64,000 nucleotides of DNA, taken from positions 1 through 64,000 of the forward strand of contig CAZWUJ010000009.1 of the NCBI GenBank assembly GCA_964636705.1. Reading direction: 5' to 3'. Position 1 is the stretch's first letter, and the number at the start of each line of letters is the position of its first letter. The position numbers and the translations under genes were made by a program. The notes beneath the pieces are model-generated. The model saw only the letters and a program-made list of their open reading frames with translations, ran no database searches and had not been told where the DNA came from. This DNA comes from VXRJ01 sp964636705 (GTDB taxonomy: Bacteria; Acidobacteriota; Vicinamibacteria; Vicinamibacterales; UBA8438). Shown piece after piece: positions 33,009 to 41,861 of this stretch.

Positions 33009-34373
33009 CTACACTGCGCCGTAGGCGACGAGCGCTTCCGCCACTTTTCGGAACCCGGCGATGTTCGCGCCCTGAACGTAGTCGACGTAGCCGTCGTCGC
33101 CGGTCCCGTCGGCGCAGCACTTCTGGTGGATGCCCTTCATGATCTTCCGCAACTGCGTATCCACTTCGTGGTGGTCCCAGGAGATCCGGAGAGCGTTCTG
33201 GCTCTGCTCCAGCCCGGACACCGCGACGCCGCCGGCATTCGCGGCCTTCCCGGGGCCGAACAGGATCTTCCGTTCACGGAAGATGTGGGCCGCCTCCAGC
33301 GTGGACGGCATGTTCGCGCCTTCCGACACGGCGATGCAGCCGTTGTCGAGCAGGGTCAGCGCGTCCTCACCGTCGAGCTCGTTCTGCGTAGCGCACGGCA
33401 GGGCCAGGTCGCAGGGAACGCTCCAGGGCCGCTTGCCCGCGTGGTAGTCGCAGCCAAAGTGCTCGGCGTATTCGTGGACCCGCCCCCGCCGCTTCTCTTT
33501 CAGGTCCTTTAGCCAGAAGAGCTTCTCGGCGTCGATGCCGTCGGGATCGTGGATGAAGCCCCCGGAATCCGACGCGGCTACGACCCTCGCTCCCAACTCC
33601 ACGAGCTTCTCGATCGCGTAGAGGGCGACGTTGCCCGATCCGGAAACGACGGCGATCTTCCCGCGGACCTCGTCGTTGCGCATCGCGAGCATGTTCTGGA
33701 GGAAGTAGACCGCACCGTATCCGGTCGCCTCGGTCCGCACCCTGCTCCCGCCGAACGCCAGCCCTTTGCCGGTCAGGACGCCGGTGAAGCGGTTGGACAG
33801 GCGCATGTACTGGCCGAAGAGGTAGCCGATCTCGCGGGCGCCGACGCCGATGTCGCCGGCCGGCACGTCGGTGTCCTCGCCGATGTGCCGGTGCAGCTCG
33901 CGCATCATCGACTGGCAAAAGCGCATCACTTCGCTGTCGCTCTTCCCGCGCGGGTCGAAGTTCGCGCCTCCCTTGGCGCCGCCCATCGGCAACCCGGTCA
34001 GGCTGTTCTTGAAAATCTGCTCGAAGCCGAGGAACTTGAGCACGCTGCGGGTCACCGTCGGGTGAAATCGGAGCCCGCCCTTGTAGGGACCGATGGCGTT
34101 CGAGAACTGCACGCGCCAGGCCCGGTCGGCGTGGATGTAGCCGTCGTCGCTCTCCCAGGTGACGCGGAACGTGATGATGCGGTCCGGCTCGGTCAGCCGC
34201 TCCAGGATCTTCAGCCGTTCGTACTCCGGATGGTGCGCCTTGATGAAGGGGATGACGGACTCCGCTACCTCCTGCACCGCCTGGTGGAACTCCGGCTCCG
34301 CCGGGTTGCGGCGGATCAGGCCCTCCATGAAGTTCTCAAGCGTGAGGGGTCTGGGAGGTGTATGGATGTGCAT
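33009..34373 (-). CDS. gdhA: NADP-type glutamate dehydrogenase
   Basis: A 454-residue protein of the length usual for bacterial hexameric GDH. Landmarks: AIGPYKGGLRFHPTV, LTGLPMGGAKGGANFDP (catalytic Lys in GGAKGG), PAGDIGVGAREIGYLFGQY, the dinucleotide-binding VVSGSGNVALYAIEKL and the closing ALRISWDHHEVDTQL. The S-G-S-G-N pattern and overall type fit the NADP(H)-dependent biosynthetic enzyme that makes glutamate from 2-oxoglutarate and ammonium. ATG 34373 is in the usual place. It converges with the haem-protein gene across the palindrome cluster. Confidence 0.95.
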   Translation of the reverse strand: MHIHTPPRPLTLENFMEGLIRRNPAEPEFHQAVQEVAESVIPFIKAHHPEYERLKILERLTEPDRIITFRVTWESDDGYIHADRAWRVQFSNAIGPYKGGLRFHPTVTRSVLKFLGFEQIFKNSLTGLPMGGAKGGANFDPRGKSDSEVMRFCQSMMRELHRHIGEDTDVPAGDIGVGAREIGYLFGQYMRLSNRFTGVLTGKGLAFGGSRVRTEATGYGAVYFLQNMLAMRNDEVRGKIAVVSGSGNVALYAIEKLVELGARVVAASDSGGFIHDPDGIDAEKLFWLKDLKEKRRGRVHEYAEHFGCDYHAGKRPWSVPCDLALPCATQNELDGEDALTLLDNGCIAVSEGANMPSTLEAAHIFRERKILFGPGKAANAGGVAVSGLEQSQNALRISWDHHEVDTQLRKIMKGIHQKCCADGTGDDGYVDYVQGANIAGFRKVAEALVAYGAV

Positions 34374-34429
34374 GGTTGCCGCTCAAGCGTGAGGCAGCGC
34401 CGCTCGGATGGGGCAGGGATTCACGCTGG

Positions 34430-35476
34430 CTACTTCGCCTCTCTCTTCAGGATAGCGGCCAGGTCGCGCTGCTGTCCCGGCTGGCGGTCATCGCCGAGGG
34501 CCAGCATCCACATCGGATAGGGCCGCGGCCGAGCGCTCACTTCGTCCAGCGACGTCACCTCCTCGCCGGACAGCGCCAGGTCGACCGCGCCGAGATTGTC
34601 GCGCAACTGATCCATCCGCTTCGCGCCGATGATGACGCTCGTCACCGCCGGCTTGGCGAGCAGCCAGGCCAGCGCCACCTGCGCCACCGACGCGCCGCGC
34701 GCCTCGGCGATCGCCGCCATCACGTCCAGGATGTCGAAGGTCTGGTCGCGGTCGATCGGCGGGAAGTCGAACGCGGCGCGCCGGGCGTCGCGGTCACGGG
34801 CGCCCTCGCGGGTGAACTTGCCGGTCAGGAAACCTCCCGCGAGCGGGCTCCAGACCAGCAGGGCCAGCCCCTGATCCTCGATCAGCGGAATCGTATCGTG
34901 CTCCAGGTCGCGCCCCGCGAGCGAGTAGTAAGACTGCGTCGCGCAGAACCGCTCGAGGCCGCGGCGCTCGGAAACGCCGAGCGCCTTCATCAGCTCCCAC
35001 GCCGGGAGGTTCGAGCAGCCGATGTAGCGGACCTTCCCGGCCCGCACGAGATCCGAGAGCGCGCCGAGCGTCTCGTCGATGTCCGTGTCGGGGTCGCCCC
35101 GGTGAATCTGATACAGGTCGATGTAGTCGGTGCCGAGCCGGCGCAGGCTTGCTTCGCACGCCTGGATGATGTGGAGCCGCGACAGACCCACGTCGTTCGC
35201 CCCCGGCCCCATGCGCCCCCGCACCTTGGTGGCGATCACGACATCCTGCCGCCTCGGCGCGAGCGCCTTGCCGAGGATCTCCTCGGAATCGCCCGTAGAG
35301 TAGACGTCCGCCGTATCGAAGAAATTGATCCCCGCGTCGATGGAAGCTCCCACCAGCGCGTCGGCGTCCGTCTGCCGCAGCGCCCCGATCACTTCCCACT
35401 GCGTCCCGAACGTCATCGCGCCCAGGCAGAGCTCCGATACGTACACTCCCGTCCGGCCCAACTGTCGATATTTCAT
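34430..35476 (-). CDS. Aldo/keto reductase
   Basis: The start is ATG 35476 (MKYRQLGRTGVYVSELCLGA), the standard family N-terminus; the 57 codons upstream run through repeat DNA and are not coding. 348 residues. Catalytic and structural motifs: INFFDTADVYSTGDSEEILG (Asp and Tyr), VIATKVRGRMG (Lys), YIDLYQIHRGDPDTDI (His), and NADPH-site SVIIGAKRMDQLRDNL. It reduces aldehydes or ketones with NADPH; the substrate is unknown. It sits 56 bases upstream of gdhA on the same strand. Confidence 0.92.
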   Translation of the reverse strand: MKYRQLGRTGVYVSELCLGAMTFGTQWEVIGALRQTDADALVGASIDAGINFFDTADVYSTGDSEEILGKALAPRRQDVVIATKVRGRMGPGANDVGLSRLHIIQACEASLRRLGTDYIDLYQIHRGDPDTDIDETLGALSDLVRAGKVRYIGCSNLPAWELMKALGVSERRGLERFCATQSYYSLAGRDLEHDTIPLIEDQGLALLVWSPLAGGFLTGKFTREGARDRDARRAAFDFPPIDRDQTFDILDVMAAIAEARGASVAQVALAWLLAKPAVTSVIIGAKRMDQLRDNLGAVDLALSGEEVTSLDEVSARPRPYPMWMLALGDDRQPGQQRDLAAILKREAK

Positions 35477-35524
35477 GGCGGAGATTCTAGCCGGTCCGCC
35501 GGCCCCGGTGCGCCACCCCGGTCC

Positions 35525-35594
35525 GCCGGCCTCCAGGCCGGCTCCACCGCGACGGACGCGCATGCCAGCCTGGTCCGCCGGCCTCCAGGCCGGC
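35525..35594. repeat. Two palindromic repeats before the aldo/keto reductase and vapB
   Basis: Copies of GCCGGCCTCCAGGCCGGC at 35525-35542 and 35577-35594, each preceded by GGTCC. They lie in the divergent gap between the reductase gene and vapBC, upstream of the vapB promoter. Confidence 0.9.
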
Positions 35595-35619
35595 TCTCCG
35601 CCCGCTGGTGGCGGAATGA

Positions 35620-35643
35620 TACAATGTAGGTAACCTGCTACAT
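35620..35643 (+). promoter_or_regulatory. vapBC -10 element and overlapping palindromic operator
   Basis: TACAAT (35620-35625) can act as a -10, and ATGTAG-GTAACCTG-CTACAT (35624-35643) is an inverted repeat that starts within it, 9 bases before the vapB ATG. This layout is typical of autoregulated toxin-antitoxin operons, in which the antitoxin or the complex blocks the promoter. Confidence 0.5.
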
Positions 35644-35652
35644 GCATGACAG

Positions 35653-35907
35653 ATGGCCCTCAACCTCAGGAATGCCGAGACGGAGCGGTTGGCCGCGGAG
35701 TTGGCGCGGCTCACCGGGCAGACGAAGACGCAGGCGGTAACGGACGCCATTCGGGACAGGCTCGATCGCCTGCGTGACGCACGATCGGGACGGTCGCGTC
35801 GGGAACGTCTGCTGGACCTCGCCCGACGCTGCGCGCGGCTGCCGGAACTGGATCCTCGGTCCCCCGACGAGATCATCGGCTACGACGAGGACGGACTGCC
35901 GACCTGA
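35653..35907 (+). CDS. vapB: VapB-type antitoxin (PSK/Rv0623-like)
   Basis: An 84-residue protein. Its N-terminus MALNLRNAETERLAAELARL, then TGQTKTQAVTDAIRDRLDRL, is the ribbon-helix-helix-like DNA-binding part of the Rv0623/PSK-type antitoxins that pair with PIN toxins. The C-terminal tail (LPELDPRSPDEIIGYDEDG) contains the IIGYDxxGLP motif commonly found in this antitoxin family, which inserts into the toxin. Its stop overlaps the toxin ATG by one base (TGATG). Probably represses its own promoter through the palindrome just upstream. Confidence 0.88.
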   Translation: MALNLRNAETERLAAELARLTGQTKTQAVTDAIRDRLDRLRDARSGRSRRERLLDLARRCARLPELDPRSPDEIIGYDEDGLPT

Positions 35908-36320
35908 TGGTGATTGACTCGTCCGCCCTCGTGGCAATCCTGCTGGGAGAGCCGGAGAGCGAGTCGTTTATCGACGCGGTGGTAGGGGCCGAGGTAGTGC
36001 GGATCTCCGCAGCGACATTCGTTGAGACCTCGATGATTCTGGAGTCCCGGCGCGGGGCTGCAGGCATCCTCTTGCTCGACCGATGGATCGACGATGCCGG
36101 CATCGAGGTCGTCGCGGTCGATGCGGCCCAGGCAAGAGTCGCCCGGCAGGCGTTCAGCGACTTCGGAAAGGGACGGCACCAGGCCGGCCTGAACTTCGGG
36201 GACTGCTTCAGCTACGCACTGGCGCGGCGACTTGGAGAGCCGCTCCTTGCCAAGGGCGACGACCTTCCGCGCACGGATGTAATGATGGCCGAAGTCCGTC
36301 CGGCCGGCAGCGGCGGATAG
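35907..36320 (+). CDS. vapC: VapC-type PIN-domain ribonuclease toxin
   Basis: A 137-residue PIN-domain protein: MVIDSSALVAILLGEPESES (first acidic residue), ISAATFVETSMILESR (Glu), and LNFGDCFSYALARRLGEPLL, with the GD that supplies further acidic residues, then KGDDLPRTDV. VapC toxins cleave tRNA or rRNA in a Mg2+-dependent way and are held inactive by VapB. All conserved acidic positions appear to be present, so the toxin may be functional. The C-terminus has about 10 extra residues (EVRPAGSGG) before the stop. Confidence 0.9.
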   Translation: MVIDSSALVAILLGEPESESFIDAVVGAEVVRISAATFVETSMILESRRGAAGILLLDRWIDDAGIEVVAVDAAQARVARQAFSDFGKGRHQAGLNFGDCFSYALARRLGEPLLAKGDDLPRTDVMMAEVRPAGSGG

Positions 36321-36353
36321 CCGCCGAGGCGTCCCGGTGCGCCGGCCTGGTCC

Positions 36354-36371
36354 GCCGGCCTCCAGGCCGGC
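36354..36371. repeat. Palindromic repeat between vapC and a convergent gene
   Basis: One perfect copy of GCCGGCCTCCAGGCCGGC preceded by GGTCC, with a truncated GTGCGCCGGCCTGG just before it. It lies between the ends of the convergent vapC and esterase genes. Confidence 0.88.
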
Positions 36372-36394
36372 ATTTCAGACGGCTCTCAACAGCT

Positions 36395-37135
36395 TCAGCG
36401 ACCGCTCCACTGCGCGACCATCCAGTCGCCGGCGGCCTGGAGCGATGGGACGTAGCTTCCCATGTTGAAGTGGCCGATCCCCTCGAGAGGGGTGAATGCC
36501 ACCGGATGACCCGCCTCTTCCAGTTGCCGGAACGCCGCCTCCGCGGGGTCGAACGGAACCACTTCGTCGGCCCGGCTGTGGATGATGTGGATCGGCATCG
36601 TGCCGAACGCATCGGTATCGAGATCGCCCGGGCGTCCCGCGATGGGGATGGCGCCGGTGAAGAACTCGGGGTGCTGACCGGCGAAGAACCAAGTGCCGGC
36701 GCCGCCGAGGCTGAAGCCGGTCACCAGGATCCGCGAGCGGTCGATGGTGTAGCGGTCGAGAATCTCGCCGAGCAACGCCATCACCCCGCGGTCGGCGACC
36801 TCGGAGTTCCACCGCCGGGTCGGGACATCCGGCGCGACCATCACGGCGCCCAGGCCGCGGAGGGCTGGCTCGAAGATGGTGCGCATGTACTGGCTGCCGT
36901 AGTACTGGCCGCTGATCCCGCCTGGGTGGAGGGCCAGCACCAGCGGACGCGGCTCGCCGTCCGGTTCGTAACCGTCCGGCACGGAGACGGCGTAGGGCAT
37001 CTCGCCGTGGCCGTCGATGGTGAAGACAAGGTGCTCCATGGTGGGGCGTCCCTGTGCTGCGACGGCGGTCACGACGGCCAACAACAGGGCTGTCGCAAGC
37101 GCCGTCCGGTGCGCCTTGAGTGTGTTCAGTATCAT
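36395..37135 (-). CDS. Exported alpha/beta-hydrolase (PHB depolymerase/esterase-like)
   Basis: The start is taken at ATG 37135 (MILNTLKAHRTALATALLLA), giving a signal peptide and 246 residues. An oxyanion-type PLVLALHPGGISGQYYG, the nucleophile elbow ILVTGFSLGGAGTWFF (Ser in GFSLGG), a likely acid in HIIHSRADEVVPFDP, and a His in GIGHFNMGSY make a complete catalytic triad. The layout fits the LpqC/PHB-depolymerase-type esterases, secreted enzymes that act on short-chain esters or feruloyl/polyester substrates. It converges with vapC across a palindromic repeat. Confidence 0.8.
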   Translation of the reverse strand: MILNTLKAHRTALATALLLAVVTAVAAQGRPTMEHLVFTIDGHGEMPYAVSVPDGYEPDGEPRPLVLALHPGGISGQYYGSQYMRTIFEPALRGLGAVMVAPDVPTRRWNSEVADRGVMALLGEILDRYTIDRSRILVTGFSLGGAGTWFFAGQHPEFFTGAIPIAGRPGDLDTDAFGTMPIHIIHSRADEVVPFDPAEAAFRQLEEAGHPVAFTPLEGIGHFNMGSYVPSLQAAGDWMVAQWSGR

Positions 37136-37310
37136 GTTCTTGCTGCCAGATCCCACCCGCATGATACTGCATCGGAAGGACTTGGAATCGGCAGTCGAGG
37201 CCCGGATCGAACCGGGCTATACTCGGCCTACATCGGTACCAGGTCCCGGACGATCTCGGGCCGCTCGGAGCCTCCTGTCGCCATCGGAATTCCTCGCGTT
37301 TGGCTGAGTC

Positions 37311-37927
37311 GTGCCGAAGCACATCCACGAGATCAGGGACCCGATTCACGTGTTCGTGCGCCTGGATAGCACCGAGCGCGAGGTCCTCGACTCCGCTCCG
37401 CTCCGTTCCAGCGTCTGCGCCACATCCATCAACTGGCGCTCACCTACCTCGTCTATCCCGGCGCCACGCACCGTCGATTCGAGCATTCCCTTGGCGTCAT
37501 GGAACTTGCGACCCGGGTGTTCGACGTCGTCACCGCCCGCGCACACTTGACCGGTTTTTCCTGCGAGAAACCCTTAGTGACGGCGTCTTCTCTATTGATC
37601 TCCAGGAACATCTCTGCAGTACCGACGACGAGTTGACCGTGATGTTGCGGCAGGCGGCCGACGATCCCAGCTGTGTGGGGCATGTCCACGCGAACCGCAT
37701 TGTTCACCGGAGGCACTTCAAAGTCGTCTACCAACGCAACCCAGCGGATGTGGCGATCAATCCCGAGGCGGGCGCGGCTGTCTACGAAGCCCTGTGCAGG
37801 AAATACGGGGCGGCGATGGCGAGACGATGTATTTGCCGACGATTCGGTTGCGGAGGAAGCGAAGAAGTGGGTTCAGGAGAACCGGGAGGACATCATTCGG
37901 CTTCCGGAGGAGGGGGACGATGAATAG
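37311..37927 (+). pseudogene. HD-domain phosphohydrolase (YwfO/dGTPase-like), frameshifted and internally deleted
   Basis: The N-terminus MPKHIHEIRDPIHVFVRLDS, TEREVLDS starts in one frame. LRHIHQLALTYLVYPGATHR, RFEHSLGVMELATRVFDVV continues it in another, giving the QLA(L)TYLVYPGAxHxRFxHSLGV block typical of YwfO-type HD proteins. Downstream, DRFFLRETLSDGVFSIDLQ, DDELTVMLRQAADDP and a third-frame tail (VAEEAKKWVQENREDII) match the end of the family. The metal-binding HD centre between them is missing, and at least two frame changes occur. It overlaps the next gene by eight bases, preserving the usual HD-YwgA arrangement. Confidence 0.6.
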
Positions 37928-38459
37928 ACTGGCGAGGGCGGCCGTACTCACGAAGCTGGTGGAGGCGCTGCAGGCTCGGGGGAGTTGGTGCGGAGAGACG
38001 CATATTCAGAAAGCAGTATATTTTCTCCAGGAGTTGAAGAGTGTGCATCTTGGGTTCGAATTAGTACTCTACAGGTACGGCCCATACTCGTTCGACCTCA
38101 GGGATGAGCTGACGAGCTTGCGGGCCGACGGGCTTGTCCAGTTGGCTTCCGGCGCCCGCATGGGTTCGAGGTTTGAAACGACGAACCGGACGCAGTACTT
38201 TCACAGCCGGTTTTCCAGGACTTTGGAGGCCCACGAAGCCAGCCTGGAGTTCGTCGCAGAGAAGGTTGACAACAAGGGCGCGGCAGATTTGGAACGATTT
38301 GCTACGGCTCTTCACGTGGTTAAGAGTGAGCCAACGGTATCCGAACAAGATCAAGTGGGTAGATTGACGCAATACAAGCCTCACATTTCCGATGTTGCCG
38401 CGACCGAGGCGGTCAGAAAGGTCGAGGAGTGGATCGAGGAGGCGAAGGGCGCACAGTAA
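37920..38459 (+). CDS. YwgA-like protein paired with an HD-domain gene
   Basis: A 179-residue protein with GGAGGAGG upstream of ATG 37920. THIQKAVYFLQELKSVHLGF, ELVLYRYGPYSFDLRDELTS and RADGLVQL resemble YwgA-type proteins (K.QK..Y......F...YGPYS..L...L..L...G), which are often encoded beside YwfO-like HD hydrolases. A resemblance to Panacea/SocA-type antitoxin domains is also possible. It seems intact while the HD partner is broken. Its 3' end overlaps gltX by 31 bases. Base composition is less GC-rich than in neighbouring housekeeping genes, hinting at transfer. Confidence 0.5.
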   Translation: MNRLARAAVLTKLVEALQARGSWCGETHIQKAVYFLQELKSVHLGFELVLYRYGPYSFDLRDELTSLRADGLVQLASGARMGSRFETTNRTQYFHSRFSRTLEAHEASLEFVAEKVDNKGAADLERFATALHVVKSEPTVSEQDQVGRLTQYKPHISDVAATEAVRKVEEWIEEAKGAQ

Positions 38460-40126
38460 GGGTCCGAACGCGGTTCGCTCCCAGCCCCACCGGCTACCTT
38501 CACATCGGCGGGGTGCGGACGGCGCTGTTCAACTGGCTCTTGGCGCGGCGCCACGGCGGGCAGTTCATCCTTCGGATCGACGACACCGATCGGGAGCGCA
38601 ACGTCGCCGAGGCGCTGCAGCCGATCCTGGACGGTTTCCGCTGGCTCGGGATCGACTGGGACGAGGGGCCGGAGGTGGGTGGCCCGGGCGCGCCGTACTT
38701 CCAGTCGGAGCGGGACGATCGGTACCGCGCCGCCGTCGGCGCCCTGCTCGAGCGCGGTCGCGCCTACCGCGACTACGCGACGGCGGACGAGACGGCGGCG
38801 GAGCGCGAGGCGGCGCAGCGCGCGAAGCAGCGCTTCATCTACAGCCGCCGGTGGATGGCGGAGACCGACGCCGACGCTGCGCGCTTCGAGGCCGAGGGCC
38901 GCACCGCTGTCGTCCGCCTCAAGATGCCGCGCGCGGGCGCCTGCGCCTTCGGCGACCTGGTGCGCGGCCCGGTAGCGTTCGACTGGGCGCTGGAGCAGGA
39001 TCATGTGATTCAGCGGGCCGACGGCACGCCGCTCTATCACCTGGCCAGCGCGGTGGACGACCACGACTTCGACATCACGCACGTCATCCGGGCCGAGGAA
39101 CACCTGTCGAACACGCCGCGGCAGATCTTCATCATGCAGTCGCTCGGCTACGACGTGCCCCGCTACGCGCATCTCCCCTACGTGGCGGCGCCCGGCGGCA
39201 GCGAGAAGCTGAGCAAGCGGAAGCTCAACAAGTACCTGCGGCAGGACGACTTCCGCAAGGCCTACGAACACGCGTCGGGCATCATGGCCGCGCTGGGCGA
39301 ATCGACCGACGACGGCGCATTCAACCCGGTGATGGTCGGCTTCTACCGCGCCGTCGGCTATCTGCCGGACGCGCTGCTCAACTACCTGCTGCTCCTCGGC
39401 TGGTCGCTCGACGACCGGACCGAGGACTTCACGCGCGAAGCGATGATCGAGAACTTCTCGCTCGACCGCGTCAACCGGTCGGCGGCCGGCTTCGACCCCC
39501 AGAAGCTGCTCGCGTTCCAGGAGCGCCGCATGGCGCGCTTGCCCCTGGACGACAAAGTCGAGATGGTGCGCCCCTACCTCGCCGCCGCCCTCGGCCCGCC
39601 GGCCGGTCCGCCGGCCTCCAGGCCGGCCCATGGTCCGCCGGCGTCCACGCCGGCCCGCAGTTCGCCGGTCCCTGGTCCGCCGGCCTCCAGGCCGGCACGC
39701 AACGACGGCAAACTCCACGCCGTCGTCTCCGCCGCCGCCGATCGCATCAAGGTGGCCGGCGACATCGTGAACTACACCGAGTTCTTCGTCCCCGACGACG
39801 CCTTTCCCTACGACGCCAAGGCGTTCGGCAAACGCATCGGCGCGCCCGGCGCCCCCGAACGGCTCGCCCGGTTCCGATCCGCGCTGGCCAGCGTTGATCC
39901 GTTCGACGCTCCGACCATCGAAGCCGCGCTCCACGACTTCGTCGACGCGGAAGACATCCGGATCGGCGCCATCATCCACGCGGTTCGCGTCGCCGTCACC
40001 GGCAAGGCGGTCGGCTTCGGCCTCTTCGAGGCGATGGCGATTCTGGGCCGCGAGGCCTGTCTCGCTAGAATTGATCGTGCGCTGGCCGCCGCGGCCGGCC
40101 CGGCCGCCCCAGGATTGACATCGTGA
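38429..40126 (+). CDS. gltX: Glutamyl-tRNA synthetase
   Basis: A 565-residue class I aminoacyl-tRNA synthetase. GTG 38429 lies inside the preceding gene; no start codon nearer the conserved VRTRFAPSPTGYLHIGGVRT (HIGH motif) is available. The KMSKS motif is present as EKLSKRKLN. Residues about 390-423 are an insertion made of palindromic repeats read in frame (GPPASRPAHGPPASTPAR and GPPASRPAR), located in the C-terminal anticodon-binding part. As there appears to be only one gltX here and no frame is lost, the protein is probably active. The glnS start overlaps its stop (GTGA). Confidence 0.93.
   Translation: MDRGGEGRTVRVRTRFAPSPTGYLHIGGVRTALFNWLLARRHGGQFILRIDDTDRERNVAEALQPILDGFRWLGIDWDEGPEVGGPGAPYFQSERDDRYRAAVGALLERGRAYRDYATADETAAEREAAQRAKQRFIYSRRWMAETDADAARFEAEGRTAVVRLKMPRAGACAFGDLVRGPVAFDWALEQDHVIQRADGTPLYHLASAVDDHDFDITHVIRAEEHLSNTPRQIFIMQSLGYDVPRYAHLPYVAAPGGSEKLSKRKLNKYLRQDDFRKAYEHASGIMAALGESTDDGAFNPVMVGFYRAVGYLPDALLNYLLLLGWSLDDRTEDFTREAMIENFSLDRVNRSAAGFDPQKLLAFQERRMARLPLDDKVEMVRPYLAAALGPPAGPPASRPAHGPPASTPARSSPVPGPPASRPARNDGKLHAVVSAAADRIKVAGDIVNYTEFFVPDDAFPYDAKAFGKRIGAPGAPERLARFRSALASVDPFDAPTIEAALHDFVDAEDIRIGAIIHAVRVAVTGKAVGFGLFEAMAILGREACLARIDRALAAAAGPAAPGLTS
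39610..39696. repeat. Three palindromic repeats inside gltX
   Basis: GCCGGCCTCCAGGCCGGC at 39610-39627 and 39679-39696, and a compensated variant GCCGGCGTCCACGCCGGC at 39637-39654. All keep the gltX frame. The variant changes both arms together (G/C pairs), so the hairpin is preserved. Confidence 0.9.
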
Positions 40127-41817
40127 CCACACCCGACGCCGCCGCACCCAGTCTCGACTTCATTCGCGAGATCGTCGCGAACGACAAGGCGAACAACCGC
40201 CGCAACGGCCGGGTCCACACGCGCTTTCCCCCGGAGCCGAACGGTTATCTCCACATCGGCCACGCCAAGGCGATCTGCCTCAACTTCGGCATCGCGGACG
40301 AGTACGGCGGGTTGTGCAATCTCCGGATGGACGACACGAACCCGGAGACCGAGACGATCGAGTTCGTCCGCGCCATCGAGAAGGACGTCCGCTGGCTCGG
40401 TTTCGACTGGGAGGACCGCGCCTTCTATGCGTCCGACTACTTCGAGCAGCTCTATGACTGCGCGGTGAAGCTGATCCGCAAGGGACTGGCCTACGTCGAC
40501 GACCTGCCGAGCGACCAGGTGAGCGCCTACCGCGGCCGCTGGGACGAACCGGGCCGCAACAGCCCCTACCGCGACCGTTCCGTCGAGGAGAACCTCGACC
40601 TGTTCACCCGCATGCGGGCCGGAGAGTTCGAGGACGGCGCCCGCACGCTGCGCGCGAAGATCGACATGGCGGCGCCCAACATGAACCTGCGCGATCCGAC
40701 CATCTACCGGATCCGCCGCCGCCCGCACTACCGGTCGGGCGACGACTGGGTGGTCTATCCCACCTACGACTTCACCCACCCGCTGTCGGACGCGTTCGAG
40801 GGGATCACGCACTCGCTCTGCACGCTCGAGTTCGAGGACCATCGCCCGCTCTACGACTGGTACCTGCAGGCGCTCGACTTCGAGGATCCGCCGGTGCAGA
40901 CCGAGTTCGCCCGGCTCAACCTGACCTACACCGTCCTGAGCAAGCGCAAGCTGCTGGAGCTGGTGGAAGGGGGCCACGTCAGGGGCTGGGACGACCCGCG
41001 CATGCCGACCCTCACCGCGATGCGCCGGCGCGGCTGCCCGCCCGCCGCCATCCGCGACTTCTGCAACCGGATCGGCATCGCGAAGGCGAACTCCGTCGTG
41101 CAGGTGGCGCAGCTCGAGGACGCCGTCCGCCAGGAGCTGAACCGCACCGCCCCGCGCGTCATGGCGGTGCTGCGCCCGCTGAAGGTGGTGATCGAGAACT
41201 ATCCGGAGGATCGCGTCGAGCAGCTCGAGGCGGTCAACAATCCGGAGGACGAGAGCGCCGGCACCCGCCCGGTTCCCTTCGGGCGCGAGCTCTGGATCGA
41301 GCGCGACGACTTCATGGAAGACCCGCCGCGCAAGTTCTTCCGGCTGGCGCCGGGCCGCGAGGTCCGCCTGCGCTACGCCTACTTCCTGACGTGCCGCGAC
41401 GTCGTCAAGGACGCCGGCGGCAACGTCGTCGAGCTGCGCTGCACCTACGACCCGGAGACGCGCGGCGGCTATGCGCCGGACGGCCGCAAGGTGCGCGGCA
41501 CTATTCACTGGGTCTCCGCGCGGCACGCCGTCCGCGCCGAGGCGCGGCTCTACGATCACCTGTTCGCGGCCGAGTATCCGGAGGATCTGCCGGAGGGTGT
41601 CAACTGGCTGGACGGCATCAACCCGGCGTCGCTCGAGACGCTCGACGCGTGCTATGTCGAGCCGGGCATCGCCGCCGCCGCCGCCGGGACCCGCTGCCAG
41701 TTCGAGCGTCTCGGCTACTTCTGCGTCGACCCTGACTCGACGCCGGCCCGTCCCGTCTTCAACCGCACCGTCACCCTGCGCGACACCTGGGCGAGAATCG
41801 CGAAGCGGCAGGCATAG
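40123..41817 (+). CDS. glnS: Glutaminyl-tRNA synthetase
   Basis: A 564-residue enzyme starting at GTG 40123, overlapping gltX by four bases. HIGH-type motif: FPPEPNGYLHIGHAKAICLN; KMSKS-type motif: TVLSKRKLLELVEGGHVRGW; typical GlnRS blocks include LRMDDTNPETE, YDFTHPLSDAFEGITHSLCT and the beta-barrel anticodon-binding region in the last 200 residues. It charges tRNA-Gln directly, so with gltX next door the indirect GatCAB route would not be needed for Gln-tRNA. The two are likely cotranscribed. Confidence 0.95.
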   Translation: MTTPDAAAPSLDFIREIVANDKANNRRNGRVHTRFPPEPNGYLHIGHAKAICLNFGIADEYGGLCNLRMDDTNPETETIEFVRAIEKDVRWLGFDWEDRAFYASDYFEQLYDCAVKLIRKGLAYVDDLPSDQVSAYRGRWDEPGRNSPYRDRSVEENLDLFTRMRAGEFEDGARTLRAKIDMAAPNMNLRDPTIYRIRRRPHYRSGDDWVVYPTYDFTHPLSDAFEGITHSLCTLEFEDHRPLYDWYLQALDFEDPPVQTEFARLNLTYTVLSKRKLLELVEGGHVRGWDDPRMPTLTAMRRRGCPPAAIRDFCNRIGIAKANSVVQVAQLEDAVRQELNRTAPRVMAVLRPLKVVIENYPEDRVEQLEAVNNPEDESAGTRPVPFGRELWIERDDFMEDPPRKFFRLAPGREVRLRYAYFLTCRDVVKDAGGNVVELRCTYDPETRGGYAPDGRKVRGTIHWVSARHAVRAEARLYDHLFAAEYPEDLPEGVNWLDGINPASLETLDACYVEPGIAAAAAGTRCQFERLGYFCVDPDSTPARPVFNRTVTLRDTWARIAKRQA

Positions 41818-41861
41818 CAGGCGGCAGGCGTAGTACGCTGGCCGCCACACAGGAGGCCTTC

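Noticed and set aside
35477..35647. N-terminal extension of the aldo/keto reductase
   Set aside because: It is a translation of palindromic repeat DNA (GLEAGGPG type); the family's normal N-terminus begins at ATG 35476.
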